Shown piece by piece: positions 56,119 to 63,549 of a stretch of DNA of 64,000 bases; within the stretch, counting starts at the first letter, position 1; each line of letters opens with the position of its first letter. The DNA lies in NCBI RefSeq assembly GCF_016919705.1, contig NZ_CP070369.1:1-64000 (forward strand). The letters are read 5' to 3'. The notes under the pieces were generated by a model. That model was not told the DNA's origin. It saw only the letters and a list, made by a program, of their open reading frames with translations, and made no database searches. The position numbers and the translations under genes were made by a program. The DNA comes from Paracoccus methylovorus (GTDB taxonomy: Bacteria > Pseudomonadota > Alphaproteobacteria > Rhodobacterales > Rhodobacteraceae).

Positions 56119-57045
56119 GTGGAACCCGAAACCCCGTTTGATGAACTTGCCCCCCAAGAGGTGCATATCGAAGCCGTCGAGGGCTTTCATCTGGGTGGCA
56201 CGCGCTATTCGGCCAGCTTTGAGCTTAGCGACCACAACAGCGAATTCGCGCGATCCTACCTGCTTGAGGTGGACTGCGGCGAAGGCCTGACCTTTTCAAT
56301 CCGTCAACAGGTCGAGAATACCATCATGTCGCATGCGAGCCTTGGCGACGACCGGCATCTGGTGCTGCGGCTGGGTGGGCGGATGTATGATCTGACCCCG
56401 GCGGGCGATACCATGACACGCCTGCCCAACGGCGTGCTGCGACGGATCTTTCATATCGAAGGGGGCGCGCAATACGTGGTGGGCGACGATGGCGTCTGCT
56501 ACCTGCGCGACCGCGATGTCTGGAACGAGGTGCCGCCTGTGACGGCGCGCGCGTTGCGCGACATTCATGGCCCGTATCCCGAACTGATCCATAGCTGCGG
56601 CAACGCCGGAACGCTTTTGCGTCTGCGCGGCGGTCAATGGGAACCTGTCGAACTGGCCGATCAGCGCGATTTCACCGCGCTGGAAGTGACCGACGCCAAG
56701 CTTATCCATATCGGCGGTCCCGACGGATTGGCGCTGGCGCTGCGGGACGACGAACTGGTCGAACTCAACACTCCGGCGCGCGATTTCTTCGGCATCCGCA
56801 GTTTCAAGGGCCAGCGCTATTGGAGCGATGCCAACTGGGGGCTGAACATCCAGAAGGGCGATAGCATCGTGCCCTTCCGCGAACTGCGCCATGCGTTTTA
56901 CATGCACGCCTCTGCCGAGAAACTGGTCATCTCGGGCTGGAAAGAGATCTTCATTTTCGACGGCGAGGCGTGGGACGGATTCGAGCTGGGCTATGACGGC
57001 AACATCTTTCTGCGCCGGCTGGATATGGCGGATTATGGCGGCTGA
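56119..57045 (+). CDS. Putative immunity protein (beta-rich, unknown family)
   Basis: A 308-residue acidic, soluble protein of unknown family, rich in short beta strands (LVLRLGGRMYDLTPAGDTM, AQYVVGDDGVCYLRDRDVWN, LVISGWKEIFIFDGEAWDG), resembling a small beta-propeller. It lacks a signal peptide, so it would act in the cytoplasm. The GTG follows AAGGAGG by seven bases. Placement right after a DUF4150 effector is the usual position of the immunity gene; function is inferred from that alone. It overlaps the convergent TIGR02270-like gene by 13 bases. Confidence 0.55.
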   Translation: MEPETPFDELAPQEVHIEAVEGFHLGGTRYSASFELSDHNSEFARSYLLEVDCGEGLTFSIRQQVENTIMSHASLGDDRHLVLRLGGRMYDLTPAGDTMTRLPNGVLRRIFHIEGGAQYVVGDDGVCYLRDRDVWNEVPPVTARALRDIHGPYPELIHSCGNAGTLLRLRGGQWEPVELADQRDFTALEVTDAKLIHIGGPDGLALALRDDELVELNTPARDFFGIRSFKGQRYWSDANWGLNIQKGDSIVPFRELRHAFYMHASAEKLVISGWKEIFIFDGEAWDGFELGYDGNIFLRRLDMADYGG

Positions 57046-57386
57046 TCCAGTCGGCTGGCCAGATAGGCCCTGACCTTTTCCAGATCCAGCGTTGCGACGC
57101 GCAGATCTTCTGCGCCGGGTTGCAGCATGCGCAGCACGAACAGCTCGCCCGCCTCGGGGTAGTCGGCAAAATGGGTCTGGGCGATGCGCAAGCCCTCGGC
57201 GCCGGCGATGCGCAACCCGTCCAGATGCGCCTCGAGCCGTTCCAGCAGGCGGGCGATGCGCAGGTTGTCCATTTCCGGGTTCGCGGCGGGGTCCAGCATC
57301 GCCTGATCGTAAAGCGTCCACAGCAGGGCCGCCTGTTCGGCGTGCTGGCGCAGGATCTCGGGCAGGGCGGGGGCGGGCGGATACAT
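57033..57386 (-). CDS. TIGR02270-like N-terminal domain protein, short
   Basis: A 117-residue protein. LRQHAEQAALLWTLYDQAML, then LERLEAHLDGLRIAGAEGLR and EAGELFVLRMLQPGAEDLR resemble the start of T6SS-linked TIGR02270 proteins, which are about 400 residues and continue with HEAT repeats. Here the frame stops at DQPP inside the end of the convergent immunity gene. Either a genuine short form or a gene cut when the effector module was inserted. It shares one base with the DUF6484 gene. Confidence 0.5.
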   Translation of the reverse strand: MYPPAPALPEILRQHAEQAALLWTLYDQAMLDPAANPEMDNLRIARLLERLEAHLDGLRIAGAEGLRIAQTHFADYPEAGELFVLRMLQPGAEDLRVATLDLEKVRAYLASRLDQPP

Positions 57387-57802
57387 CAGTTCAGGTTGAT
57401 CGAGCCGCCCCGGATCCGGTTCGCCGCCGAGGCATGGCTGACCAGATAGGTGCCGCGGATGGTGATATGGCCGTCTGCCTCCATCACGATCGAGGCTTTG
57501 CCGCAGCGCAATTCGATCCGTTGTTCGGCGGTGATGCGCAGCGGCTCGCCATCGGCGACGGCGACCGGCCCCGAGGGCATCGGCGACACGATCCGGCCGA
57601 TCACCAGCGGGCGGCCCGCGTCGCCGTCCTCGAACAGAATGGCAAGCTCGGCGCCGATATCGCCGGCGTCGAACCGCACCAGACTGCGCGCCGCGATCGC
57701 CTGGGCCGAGGGATTGCCGGGAAAAACCACCAGCGGCCGCCCCTCATCAAGGCCCAGCAGCATGCCGATCACCACGCCGCCGCGAATATCCTCGCCGATC
57801 AT
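57386..57802 (-). CDS. DUF6484 protein resembling a miniature VgrG tip
   Basis: A 138-residue T6SS-associated protein. The first half (GGVVIGMLLGLDEGRPLVVF, then IGAELAILFEDGDAGRPLVI) resembles the OB domain of VgrG (IGQEVIVDFLDGDPDRPIVT). The second half (RCGKASIVMEADGHITIRG, ending GGSINLN) matches the last needle segment of the VgrG at 29315-31666 (TCGSAAIVLKKDGTITIEG, ending GSKVNLN). The gp27 base domain is absent. It may cap or replace a spike, or serve as an adaptor for the effector nearby. It is transcribed towards the immunity gene. Confidence 0.72.
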   Translation of the reverse strand: MIGEDIRGGVVIGMLLGLDEGRPLVVFPGNPSAQAIAARSLVRFDAGDIGAELAILFEDGDAGRPLVIGRIVSPMPSGPVAVADGEPLRITAEQRIELRCGKASIVMEADGHITIRGTYLVSHASAANRIRGGSINLN

Positions 57803-57925
57803 AGCCAGCCCTCCGCCTCGGCTGGCGCGATGATAGCATGGCTATGGCCGGACTTCACCGGGTTTTGGCGAATGCGGGGATCGGTGGTCAAATGCCCGCC
57901 GCTTTAGGCGGAAATTGCGCCGACT

Positions 57926-58300
57926 TTATTGCGGCGGCATTGCGTCGGTCGAGACACGGCCTTTCAGCATGGTTTGCGAAAGCTCATCCGTGCCGATGCC
58001 GAAATTGCGCGCGTAAAGTTCCTGCGCCTCTTTCGAGCCAAGGCTGGCAGCCTTCAACAGATATATCTTGGCCTGCGTCCTGTTTTCCTTGACCCCCAAC
58101 CCTTCGATGAGTTGCCGGGCGTAAAGGGTCGCGGCATCGGCATCACCCGCATCGGCCTGTTGTTTCAGCAAAATCGCGGATTGTTGGTAATCGCCGGTTT
58201 CGAATGCCTGCATCCCCTGAGACGTCGGTTCTGCGATTGCCGATCCCGTGGCGTGAAGCAGATATGTCGTGATCACCAATACGGCAGTGATTTTCGTCAT
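57926..58300 (-). CDS. Small exported Sel1-repeat protein
   Basis: A protein of 124 residues. A signal peptide (MTKITAVLVITTYLLHATGS, cleaved near SAIA) is followed by two or three Sel1-type repeats (AFETGDYQQSAILLKQQADA, ATLYARQLIEGLGVKENRTQ, AKIYLLKAASLGSKEAQELY). The ATG at 58300 fits the signal peptide; the ATG at 58363 adds a non-conserved head. It is less GC-rich than its neighbours. Function unknown; Sel1 proteins usually mediate protein contacts. Confidence 0.7.
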   Translation of the reverse strand: MTKITAVLVITTYLLHATGSAIAEPTSQGMQAFETGDYQQSAILLKQQADAGDADAATLYARQLIEGLGVKENRTQAKIYLLKAASLGSKEAQELYARNFGIGTDELSQTMLKGRVSTDAMPPQ

Positions 58301-58364
58301 TGGTTTCCCAGCGTCGTCATTGGGTATTCGGCTCCCTATCGCAAAGCCTGCGGGTGCAGACAAC

Positions 58365-59558
58365 CTATGACCCGGCGCGACTGCTTGCGCTAAGAACCGG
58401 TCTTGGCACCGGACTTTTCAGGGACCAACCAAAATCCAGCAGGAAAACCGCCCAGCCCCCCATCCAGAGCAGCGCCGCAAGACGCAATATCGCGTCCAGG
58501 TTTTCCGCATCCGCCCAGCCCATCAGCATCCGGATCAATGCGGACAGGTAAACAAGGCAAAAAGCGACCGCGAGCCGGCGCGAAACCAGTAACCGGCCCG
58601 CGGCGCGGATCATTGCGGCCCGGCCCATGATCGCCAGCATCATCGTTCCCATCGCGCCCATCGTGATGGCATGCAGCGCCGTGGCCATGTCCAGCCCGAA
58701 CGGCGGCAGCTGCGCCATGCCTGCCAGGATCAGGCCGATGGGCAGCCAAAGCCATGCCAGATGCAAAAGCAACAGCGCCGGATAGCGATGGCTGCGCCAA
58801 CTGCGCCAAGCCAGCATGCGCGCCAACTGCATCATTCCGGCCATGATGAACAGCACCCCGGACAGGCCAGAAAAGCCACAAACCAACGCCACGACTGCCA
58901 TAAGCAGCGCCATCAACCCGCCAACCGAAAGCCAGCGCGGGTCGGCGACTGGGAAGGGGGAGGGCGACCTTGCAGACCAGCGGTGGGTAAAGGCGGCAAT
59001 GGCGCGGCCCCCGACAAGGCTGATCAGCAGCGCAAAGAAAAGCGGGGCCATGCGCTGCGCGTCGTGTTCGAAATCCCCGGCCGCGAATACCTCCAGACAG
59101 CCCAGCGAAAGGGGGGCCAGCGCAAGCGGCATTTTCCGCCACACCCTTGCCTTGGCGACATGCCATGAAAGCCAACCGCCGAGCGCAAGGAAATATGCGG
59201 CCCCGACAAGGGGACCCAGTGGCGGGGGTGGGCCAAGCGTAAAAGTCACCCGTCCGGCAAACCACAGCGCCACCATGATGCGCGTGATGGTCGGCGCGAC
59301 AGGTCGTCCTGTCCATGCAGGAAGCGCGGTCAGAAGATAGCCGCCCACGGCTGCGCCGCCCATACCGAACAGCAGTTCATGCTGGTGCCAGCACAGCGGA
59401 TCGGGGCCGAGCCCTGCCGGCAGCAACCAGACCGCCGGCATCAGAACCGCCCATAACCCCGCCAGCAAAAAGAACGGACGATAGGGCGCAAGCCACAGTG
59501 CATGGGCCAGATGCCGTGGCATTATGGGACCATGGGTGTGGGATGCGGCGCTTGGCAT
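58365..59558 (-). CDS. nnrS: NnrS-family heme-copper membrane protein
   Basis: A 397-residue membrane protein with about 12 helices. LWLAPYRPFFLLAGLWAVLM, then WHQHELLFGMGGAAVGGYLL and the C-terminal LHAITMGAMGTMMLAIMGRA are NnrS landmarks; the histidines are candidate heme and copper ligands. NnrS is tied to protection from nitric oxide in denitrifiers. It follows bioY by about 12 bases in the same direction, an unusual partner. No nitrite or NO reductase genes lie in view. Confidence 0.88.
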   Translation of the reverse strand: MPSAASHTHGPIMPRHLAHALWLAPYRPFFLLAGLWAVLMPAVWLLPAGLGPDPLCWHQHELLFGMGGAAVGGYLLTALPAWTGRPVAPTITRIMVALWFAGRVTFTLGPPPPLGPLVGAAYFLALGGWLSWHVAKARVWRKMPLALAPLSLGCLEVFAAGDFEHDAQRMAPLFFALLISLVGGRAIAAFTHRWSARSPSPFPVADPRWLSVGGLMALLMAVVALVCGFSGLSGVLFIMAGMMQLARMLAWRSWRSHRYPALLLLHLAWLWLPIGLILAGMAQLPPFGLDMATALHAITMGAMGTMMLAIMGRAAMIRAAGRLLVSRRLAVAFCLVYLSALIRMLMGWADAENLDAILRLAALLWMGGWAVFLLDFGWSLKSPVPRPVLSASSRAGS

Positions 59559-59570
59559 CAAGGAAATACC

Positions 59571-60146
59571 TTACAGGCGCAGATCGCCCGCGCCTGCCCT
59601 GCCGTGATGCCAGCCAAGCGTCTGCGGCCGCACCCGCGCCAGCGCCTGCACCAGCATGCCGGTGATCGCGGCCTTGAGCAGATCGCCGGGAATAAAGACC
59701 GCGACCAGGGTAAAGGCTTCGATCAGGCTTTTCTGCGCCACGATGGCAAGACCGCTTGCGCCAAGGATATACAGCACGAAAATCCCGCCAAAGACCGACC
59801 CCAGCCCTGCCGCCAATCCGGCCGAGCGCAGCTTGACATGTTCGACGAAAAGACCCGTTGCGAAGGCTGCGACGGGAAAGCCAAGCGCGAACCCTCCGGT
59901 GGGCGCGACAAAGGCGCCAAGCCCGCCACGGCCGCCCGCCAGCAGCGGCAGGCCAAGCGCCACCAGCAGCAGAAACAGCCCTGCCGCCGCCGCGCCGCGC
60001 CGCGCGCCAAGGACCGCGCCGGCCAGCATGACGCCCAGCGTTTGCGCCGTGATCGGCACGCCGAAGCCAAGGGTGATCTGCGGCACCAGCCCAAGTGCTG
60101 CGATCATCGCGGCGAAAAGGGCGATCTGGGCGATACTGCGTTCCAT
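59571..60146 (-). CDS. bioY: Biotin transporter substrate-capture protein BioY
   Basis: A 191-residue S component of the biotin ECF transporter, six helices. IAQIALFAAMIAALGLVPQI, then GFGVPITAQTLGVMLAGAVL and APTGGFALGFPVAAF are typical. Starts two bases after the bioN stop. Biotin enters by BioY and is released through the BioMN energising module. Confidence 0.93.
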   Translation of the reverse strand: MERSIAQIALFAAMIAALGLVPQITLGFGVPITAQTLGVMLAGAVLGARRGAAAAGLFLLLVALGLPLLAGGRGGLGAFVAPTGGFALGFPVAAFATGLFVEHVKLRSAGLAAGLGSVFGGIFVLYILGASGLAIVAQKSLIEAFTLVAVFIPGDLLKAAITGMLVQALARVRPQTLGWHHGRAGAGDLRL

Positions 60147-60148
60147 GG

Positions 60149-60766
60149 TTACTCCTGTTTATGCGGTCCAAGGGGGCCGCCCCGTGCGCGCAAAGCTTCG
60201 CCGACACGGTCGGCATCGTCCAGTGCTTGCAGGGTCAGCGGCAGGATCAGGCGCCAGCCGGGGCGGCGTCGAGAACGGGCGCGCCACGCCTCGGCCAGGG
60301 TTTCGGCGTGTGCGACCAGAACCGGGGTAAAGCGGATGACCAGCGGGATCGCGGTTTCCAGCAAATGCGTAGGCAGGCCAAGCCGGCGTAAAGGAAAGGT
60401 CAGGCGGTGGACCAGATCGACCAGATCCTCCAGCGCCGTGGTCATGGTCACCAGATTGGCCAGCGCGACCAGCGCGACCATGCGCAGGACGATCAGCAGG
60501 CCCATGGCCATATCGCCGGCGATTGCGTGCCAGACCAGCAGGATGACGACAAAGGGCAGCACCACCCGCAGGCTGCGCAGCCCGGCGCGCAGAAAGACCG
60601 GGCCGGGGGCTGCGTAAAGCGCCAGCACCGCGACCAGCGCCGCGCCGTGCACCGCGATGTCGCGGACCATGAACAGCCCGGTCGAGGCCAGGCACAGCGC
60701 CCCCAGCTTGACGCCGGCCGGCCAGTCATGGGCGCGGGTCCTAACCGGCGAGGTCAGCGATATCAT
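60149..60766 (-). CDS. bioN: Biotin ECF transporter transmembrane protein BioN
   Basis: A 205-residue T component (EcfT type). LGALCLASTGLFMV, then the helix pair LPFVVILLVWHAIAG and LLIVLRMVALVALANLVTM. Two A-R-G signatures near the C-terminus, EAWRARSRR and GEALRARGG, are the coupling helices that touch BioM. Overlaps bioM by 26 bases. Confidence 0.9.
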   Translation of the reverse strand: MISLTSPVRTRAHDWPAGVKLGALCLASTGLFMVRDIAVHGAALVAVLALYAAPGPVFLRAGLRSLRVVLPFVVILLVWHAIAGDMAMGLLIVLRMVALVALANLVTMTTALEDLVDLVHRLTFPLRRLGLPTHLLETAIPLVIRFTPVLVAHAETLAEAWRARSRRRPGWRLILPLTLQALDDADRVGEALRARGGPLGPHKQE

Positions 60767-61481
60767 CAAGATCCCCCTGCCGGATCATCTCGGCGGTGAA
60801 ATCGGGCAGCAGCGCCGCTGGCGTGCCCTGGGCGACGATGCGGCCCCGATCCAGCCAGAACAGCTCATCGCAACCTTCAAGGTCCGAAGGCTCGTGCGAG
60901 ATATGAAAAAGCCGCGTCTCGACCCGATGCAGATAGCGTGCAAGCTGGCGGCGGGTCGGGATGTCCAGCCCCGCATAGGGCTCATCCAGAATCAGCAGTT
61001 GCGGCCGCATCGCCAGCACCGCCATCATGCAGACCAGATGCTTCTGGCCCTGCGACAGGGCCGAGATCGGCGCGTCCTTCCAATGCGGTTTGTCAAACGA
61101 TCGCAGCACCGCATCGGTTCGCGCGGCCGCCTGCGCCTTGTCCATGCCCTGCTGGCGCAGGCCAAAGGTGATTTCCTCGGCGACGCTGGGAAAGATGATC
61201 TGATGTTCGGGGTTCTGGAACAGGATGCCCACGGTGGCCAGCGCCGCGCGGCGGTCACTGAAAATGTCGTGGCCGCCGATGCGGATCTGGCCGCTTGTCG
61301 GTTCCAGCAGCCCGGCCAGCAGCCGCGCCAGCGTGCTTTTCCCCGAGCCGTTGCGGCCCACGACCCCGATGCGCTGCGCCGAGGAATGCAGCGTGACGCC
61401 GGACAGCACCGGCCGTCCGGCGACCTTATAGCCCAGATCGTCCACCCGGATGGTGAAATGAGCCGTGTCGCAGCGATGCAA
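60741..61481 (-). CDS. bioM: Biotin ECF transporter ATPase BioM
   Basis: A 246-residue ABC ATPase with Walker A GRNGSGKST, Q-loop ILFQNPEHQIIF, signature LSQGQKHLVCMMAVL, Walker B LLILDEPYAGLD and a switch His. QNPEHQIIF is typical of ECF ATPases. The TTG at 61481 is chosen because GGAGG lies five bases before it; the frame upstream to 61550 has no such support. First gene of bioMNY. No convincing BioR box was found. Confidence 0.9.
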   Translation of the reverse strand: MHRCDTAHFTIRVDDLGYKVAGRPVLSGVTLHSSAQRIGVVGRNGSGKSTLARLLAGLLEPTSGQIRIGGHDIFSDRRAALATVGILFQNPEHQIIFPSVAEEITFGLRQQGMDKAQAAARTDAVLRSFDKPHWKDAPISALSQGQKHLVCMMAVLAMRPQLLILDEPYAGLDIPTRRQLARYLHRVETRLFHISHEPSDLEGCDELFWLDRGRIVAQGTPAALLPDFTAEMIRQGDLDDIADLAG

Positions 61482-61652
61482 GCGGGCCTCCGTTACTGGC
61501 CTTGTCCCATGACTGTCCCCCGGATGATGGAAAACACAGGTGGGTTGCAAGTCCTATCATTGGAAAATGGCCTGGTGCCGGCAGCCGGGCGGTTGCGGCG
61601 CAGCATTGGCCGCTTGCCGTGGCGAGCCGGCCCCCCGGTCGCAAACGGGGCC

Positions 61653-63365
61653 TCAGGTGTGCCCAGCGGCATGGTTGGCCACGCGCCAGCCAAAGACCAT
61701 GGCCGGGCCGATGGTCGTGCCGGGTCCCGGATAGGTGCCGCGAAAGATCGTGGCGGCGTCGTTGCCGCAGGCATACAGCCCCTCGATCCGCTGGCCGGCC
61801 GCATCCAGCACGCCGCCATTTTCATCGCAGCGCAACCCGCCGGCCCCGGCCAGATCCACCGGCACCACCCGCAAGGCATAGAAAGGGGCTTGGGCGATGG
61901 GACCGATGCAGGGATTGGGCTGGTGACCCGGATCACCGTTGAAGCGGTTCATCGCCGAGGCGCCGCGCCCGAACGCCTCGTCCCTGCCGCTGGCGGCAAA
62001 GCGATTGTTCTGGGCCACGCTGGCCTCCAGCCCCTTGGCATCGATGCCGATGGCCGCGGCCAGTCCGACCAGGGTCTCGGCCTGTTGCAGATAGCCGGCG
62101 CGCAGCAATCGCCGCAGCCCTCGTCCGCCCGGCAGAACCAGCCCCAGCCCGTAGCGTTTGATAAAGCGCGAATCGACCACGAGCCACGCCTCGTGCAGAC
62201 CGGCACGGATCATGCCCATGCAGAAATCGTGATAGCTGTCGGTTTCGTTGACAAAGCGCCGCCCGTCCGGGCCGACCGCGATCAGCCCCGGCTTGGCGCG
62301 ATCCAGCAGGATATGCGGCCAGACCGACTGTGTCCCGTCAGGGTTTGTCAGGGTCGAGCACGGCATCCACAACCCGGCGCTGTCGCAGCCATTGTCGACG
62401 GCCGCACCGGCACTGGTTTCGGCGATAGCGATCCCGTCGCCGGTGTTGCCGGCGGGCGCTTGCGAAAAAGCGGCGATCTGGCGCGGGAACAGGCGTTCGC
62501 GCAGGGCCTTGTTCCAGCCGATGCCCCCCGTCGCCAGCACTACGCCGCGTCGCGCCCGGATGCGACGCAGGCCCTGCGGCGTATCGATGACCGCGCCAGT
62601 GACGTGCCCGTCCTGTCGGATCAGGTCGACCATGGGGCTGTCAAAGCGGATAGGCACCTTGCGCTGGCGCAGGCTAAGAAGCAACTGCCCCACCAGCGCA
62701 TTGCCCATCAGCAGCCGCGTGCCGCGCCGATGGCCGAGCCGGTCGCGGAAATGACCCAGCACCAGCCGCAGCGTGGTGCGCAGATTGCCAAGGCTGGCCA
62801 AGGGGCTAAGCAGTGCGCCCAGCTCGGCGCGTCCCACCATCATTCCTCCCAACCCCATGAAGACATCGCGAGGCGGGCGCACCCGGTCGAAGTCGGTGCC
62901 CAGCCTGCGTCCGTCGAACTGGACGGGTGCAAGGGCGCGGCCGCCAAAGGCCGATCCCGGCCCGTCCAGATAGTCGGGATGCGCGGTGGCGGCGATGAAA
63001 CGCACTTCGGAATTGGCCATGATCTCGGCGATGGCCTCGGCGCCCGAGGCAAGAAAGGCCGCGCGCTGCGCATCTCCGCCGCGATTGCCGACCACATGGC
63101 GCAGGAATTGCGCGGCCTCGTCCACGCTGTCGGGAACACCCGCCTGACGGCTTAATTCGGTGCCCGGGATCCATGCCGTCCCGCCCGAGGTCGCTGTAGT
63201 GCCGCCGACCATGCCGGTCTTTTCGCACAAGAGGACCGACATGCCGCGGAGCGCCCCGGTCAGGGCGGCCGTCATGCCGCCAGCCCCGGCGCCGATGACC
63301 AGCAGGTCGGTTTCCTCATCAAACCCACCCTGCGTTTGCGGGCCGGCCATGTCGTGCGTGGTCAT
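61653..63365 (-). CDS. FAD-dependent oxidoreductase, 3-ketosteroid-dehydrogenase-like
   Basis: A 570-residue flavoprotein of the FAD_binding_2/KstD type. DLLVIGAGAGGMTAALTGAL is the dinucleotide-binding site, followed by EKTGMVGGTTATSGGTAWIP. The C-terminal flavin site has GLYACGNDAATIFRGTYPGP. The family dehydrogenates ketosteroids and other cyclic ketones; the substrate is unknown. GAGGA precedes the ATG at 63365. It is divergent from the epimerase-like gene. Confidence 0.88.
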   Translation of the reverse strand: MTTHDMAGPQTQGGFDEETDLLVIGAGAGGMTAALTGALRGMSVLLCEKTGMVGGTTATSGGTAWIPGTELSRQAGVPDSVDEAAQFLRHVVGNRGGDAQRAAFLASGAEAIAEIMANSEVRFIAATAHPDYLDGPGSAFGGRALAPVQFDGRRLGTDFDRVRPPRDVFMGLGGMMVGRAELGALLSPLASLGNLRTTLRLVLGHFRDRLGHRRGTRLLMGNALVGQLLLSLRQRKVPIRFDSPMVDLIRQDGHVTGAVIDTPQGLRRIRARRGVVLATGGIGWNKALRERLFPRQIAAFSQAPAGNTGDGIAIAETSAGAAVDNGCDSAGLWMPCSTLTNPDGTQSVWPHILLDRAKPGLIAVGPDGRRFVNETDSYHDFCMGMIRAGLHEAWLVVDSRFIKRYGLGLVLPGGRGLRRLLRAGYLQQAETLVGLAAAIGIDAKGLEASVAQNNRFAASGRDEAFGRGASAMNRFNGDPGHQPNPCIGPIAQAPFYALRVVPVDLAGAGGLRCDENGGVLDAAGQRIEGLYACGNDAATIFRGTYPGPGTTIGPAMVFGWRVANHAAGHT

Positions 63366-63423
63366 TGCGAATTTTCCTCTGGAGCTCCCTCTCGGCCGGC
63401 AAATTGCCACGGCTGGAGATTTA

Positions 63424-63453
63424 TTGGAAGGAATTTTTATTCTTGAATACTAT
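63424..63453 (+). promoter_or_regulatory. Candidate promoter of the epimerase-like gene
   Basis: TTGGAA (63424-63429) and TACTAT (63448-63453) lie 18 bases apart in the AT-rich divergent region. An 11-base palindrome, GAATACTATTC (63445-63455), covers the -10 box and could be a repressor site. Sequence match only. Confidence 0.35.
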
Positions 63454-63501
63454 TCCATATTATGCCAGAACTTGCCACCGAGGAGAGCGGGAGGACGAGA
63501 A

Positions 63502-63549
63502 ATGCGGACATGGGGATTCGTCGGTTTGGCTCATGGGGTCCGGTCATGA
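63502..63549 (+). CDS. 15-codon upstream open frame (possible leader peptide)
   Basis: ATG at 63502 follows GGGAGG by eight bases and encodes MRTWGFVGLAHGVRS. Its TGA overlaps the epimerase ATG at 63546 (ATGA). It has a better ribosome site than the epimerase gene, so the downstream gene may be translated by coupling. There is no obvious attenuation codon run. Confidence 0.35.
   Translation: MRTWGFVGLAHGVRS

Noticed and set aside
57896-57911. Terminator for the Sel1 gene (CCGCCGCTTTAGGCGG)
   Set aside because: The stem is only five pairs and no U tract follows in the direction of transcription.
61482-61652. BioR-type operator upstream of bioM
   Set aside because: No TTAT-ATAA-like palindrome of the expected form was found; only a weak CTATCATT stretch.
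60657-63155. 832-codon plus-strand open frame opposite bioM and the FAD oxidoreductase
   Set aside because: It crosses two well-supported minus-strand genes and an intergenic region; no motifs.
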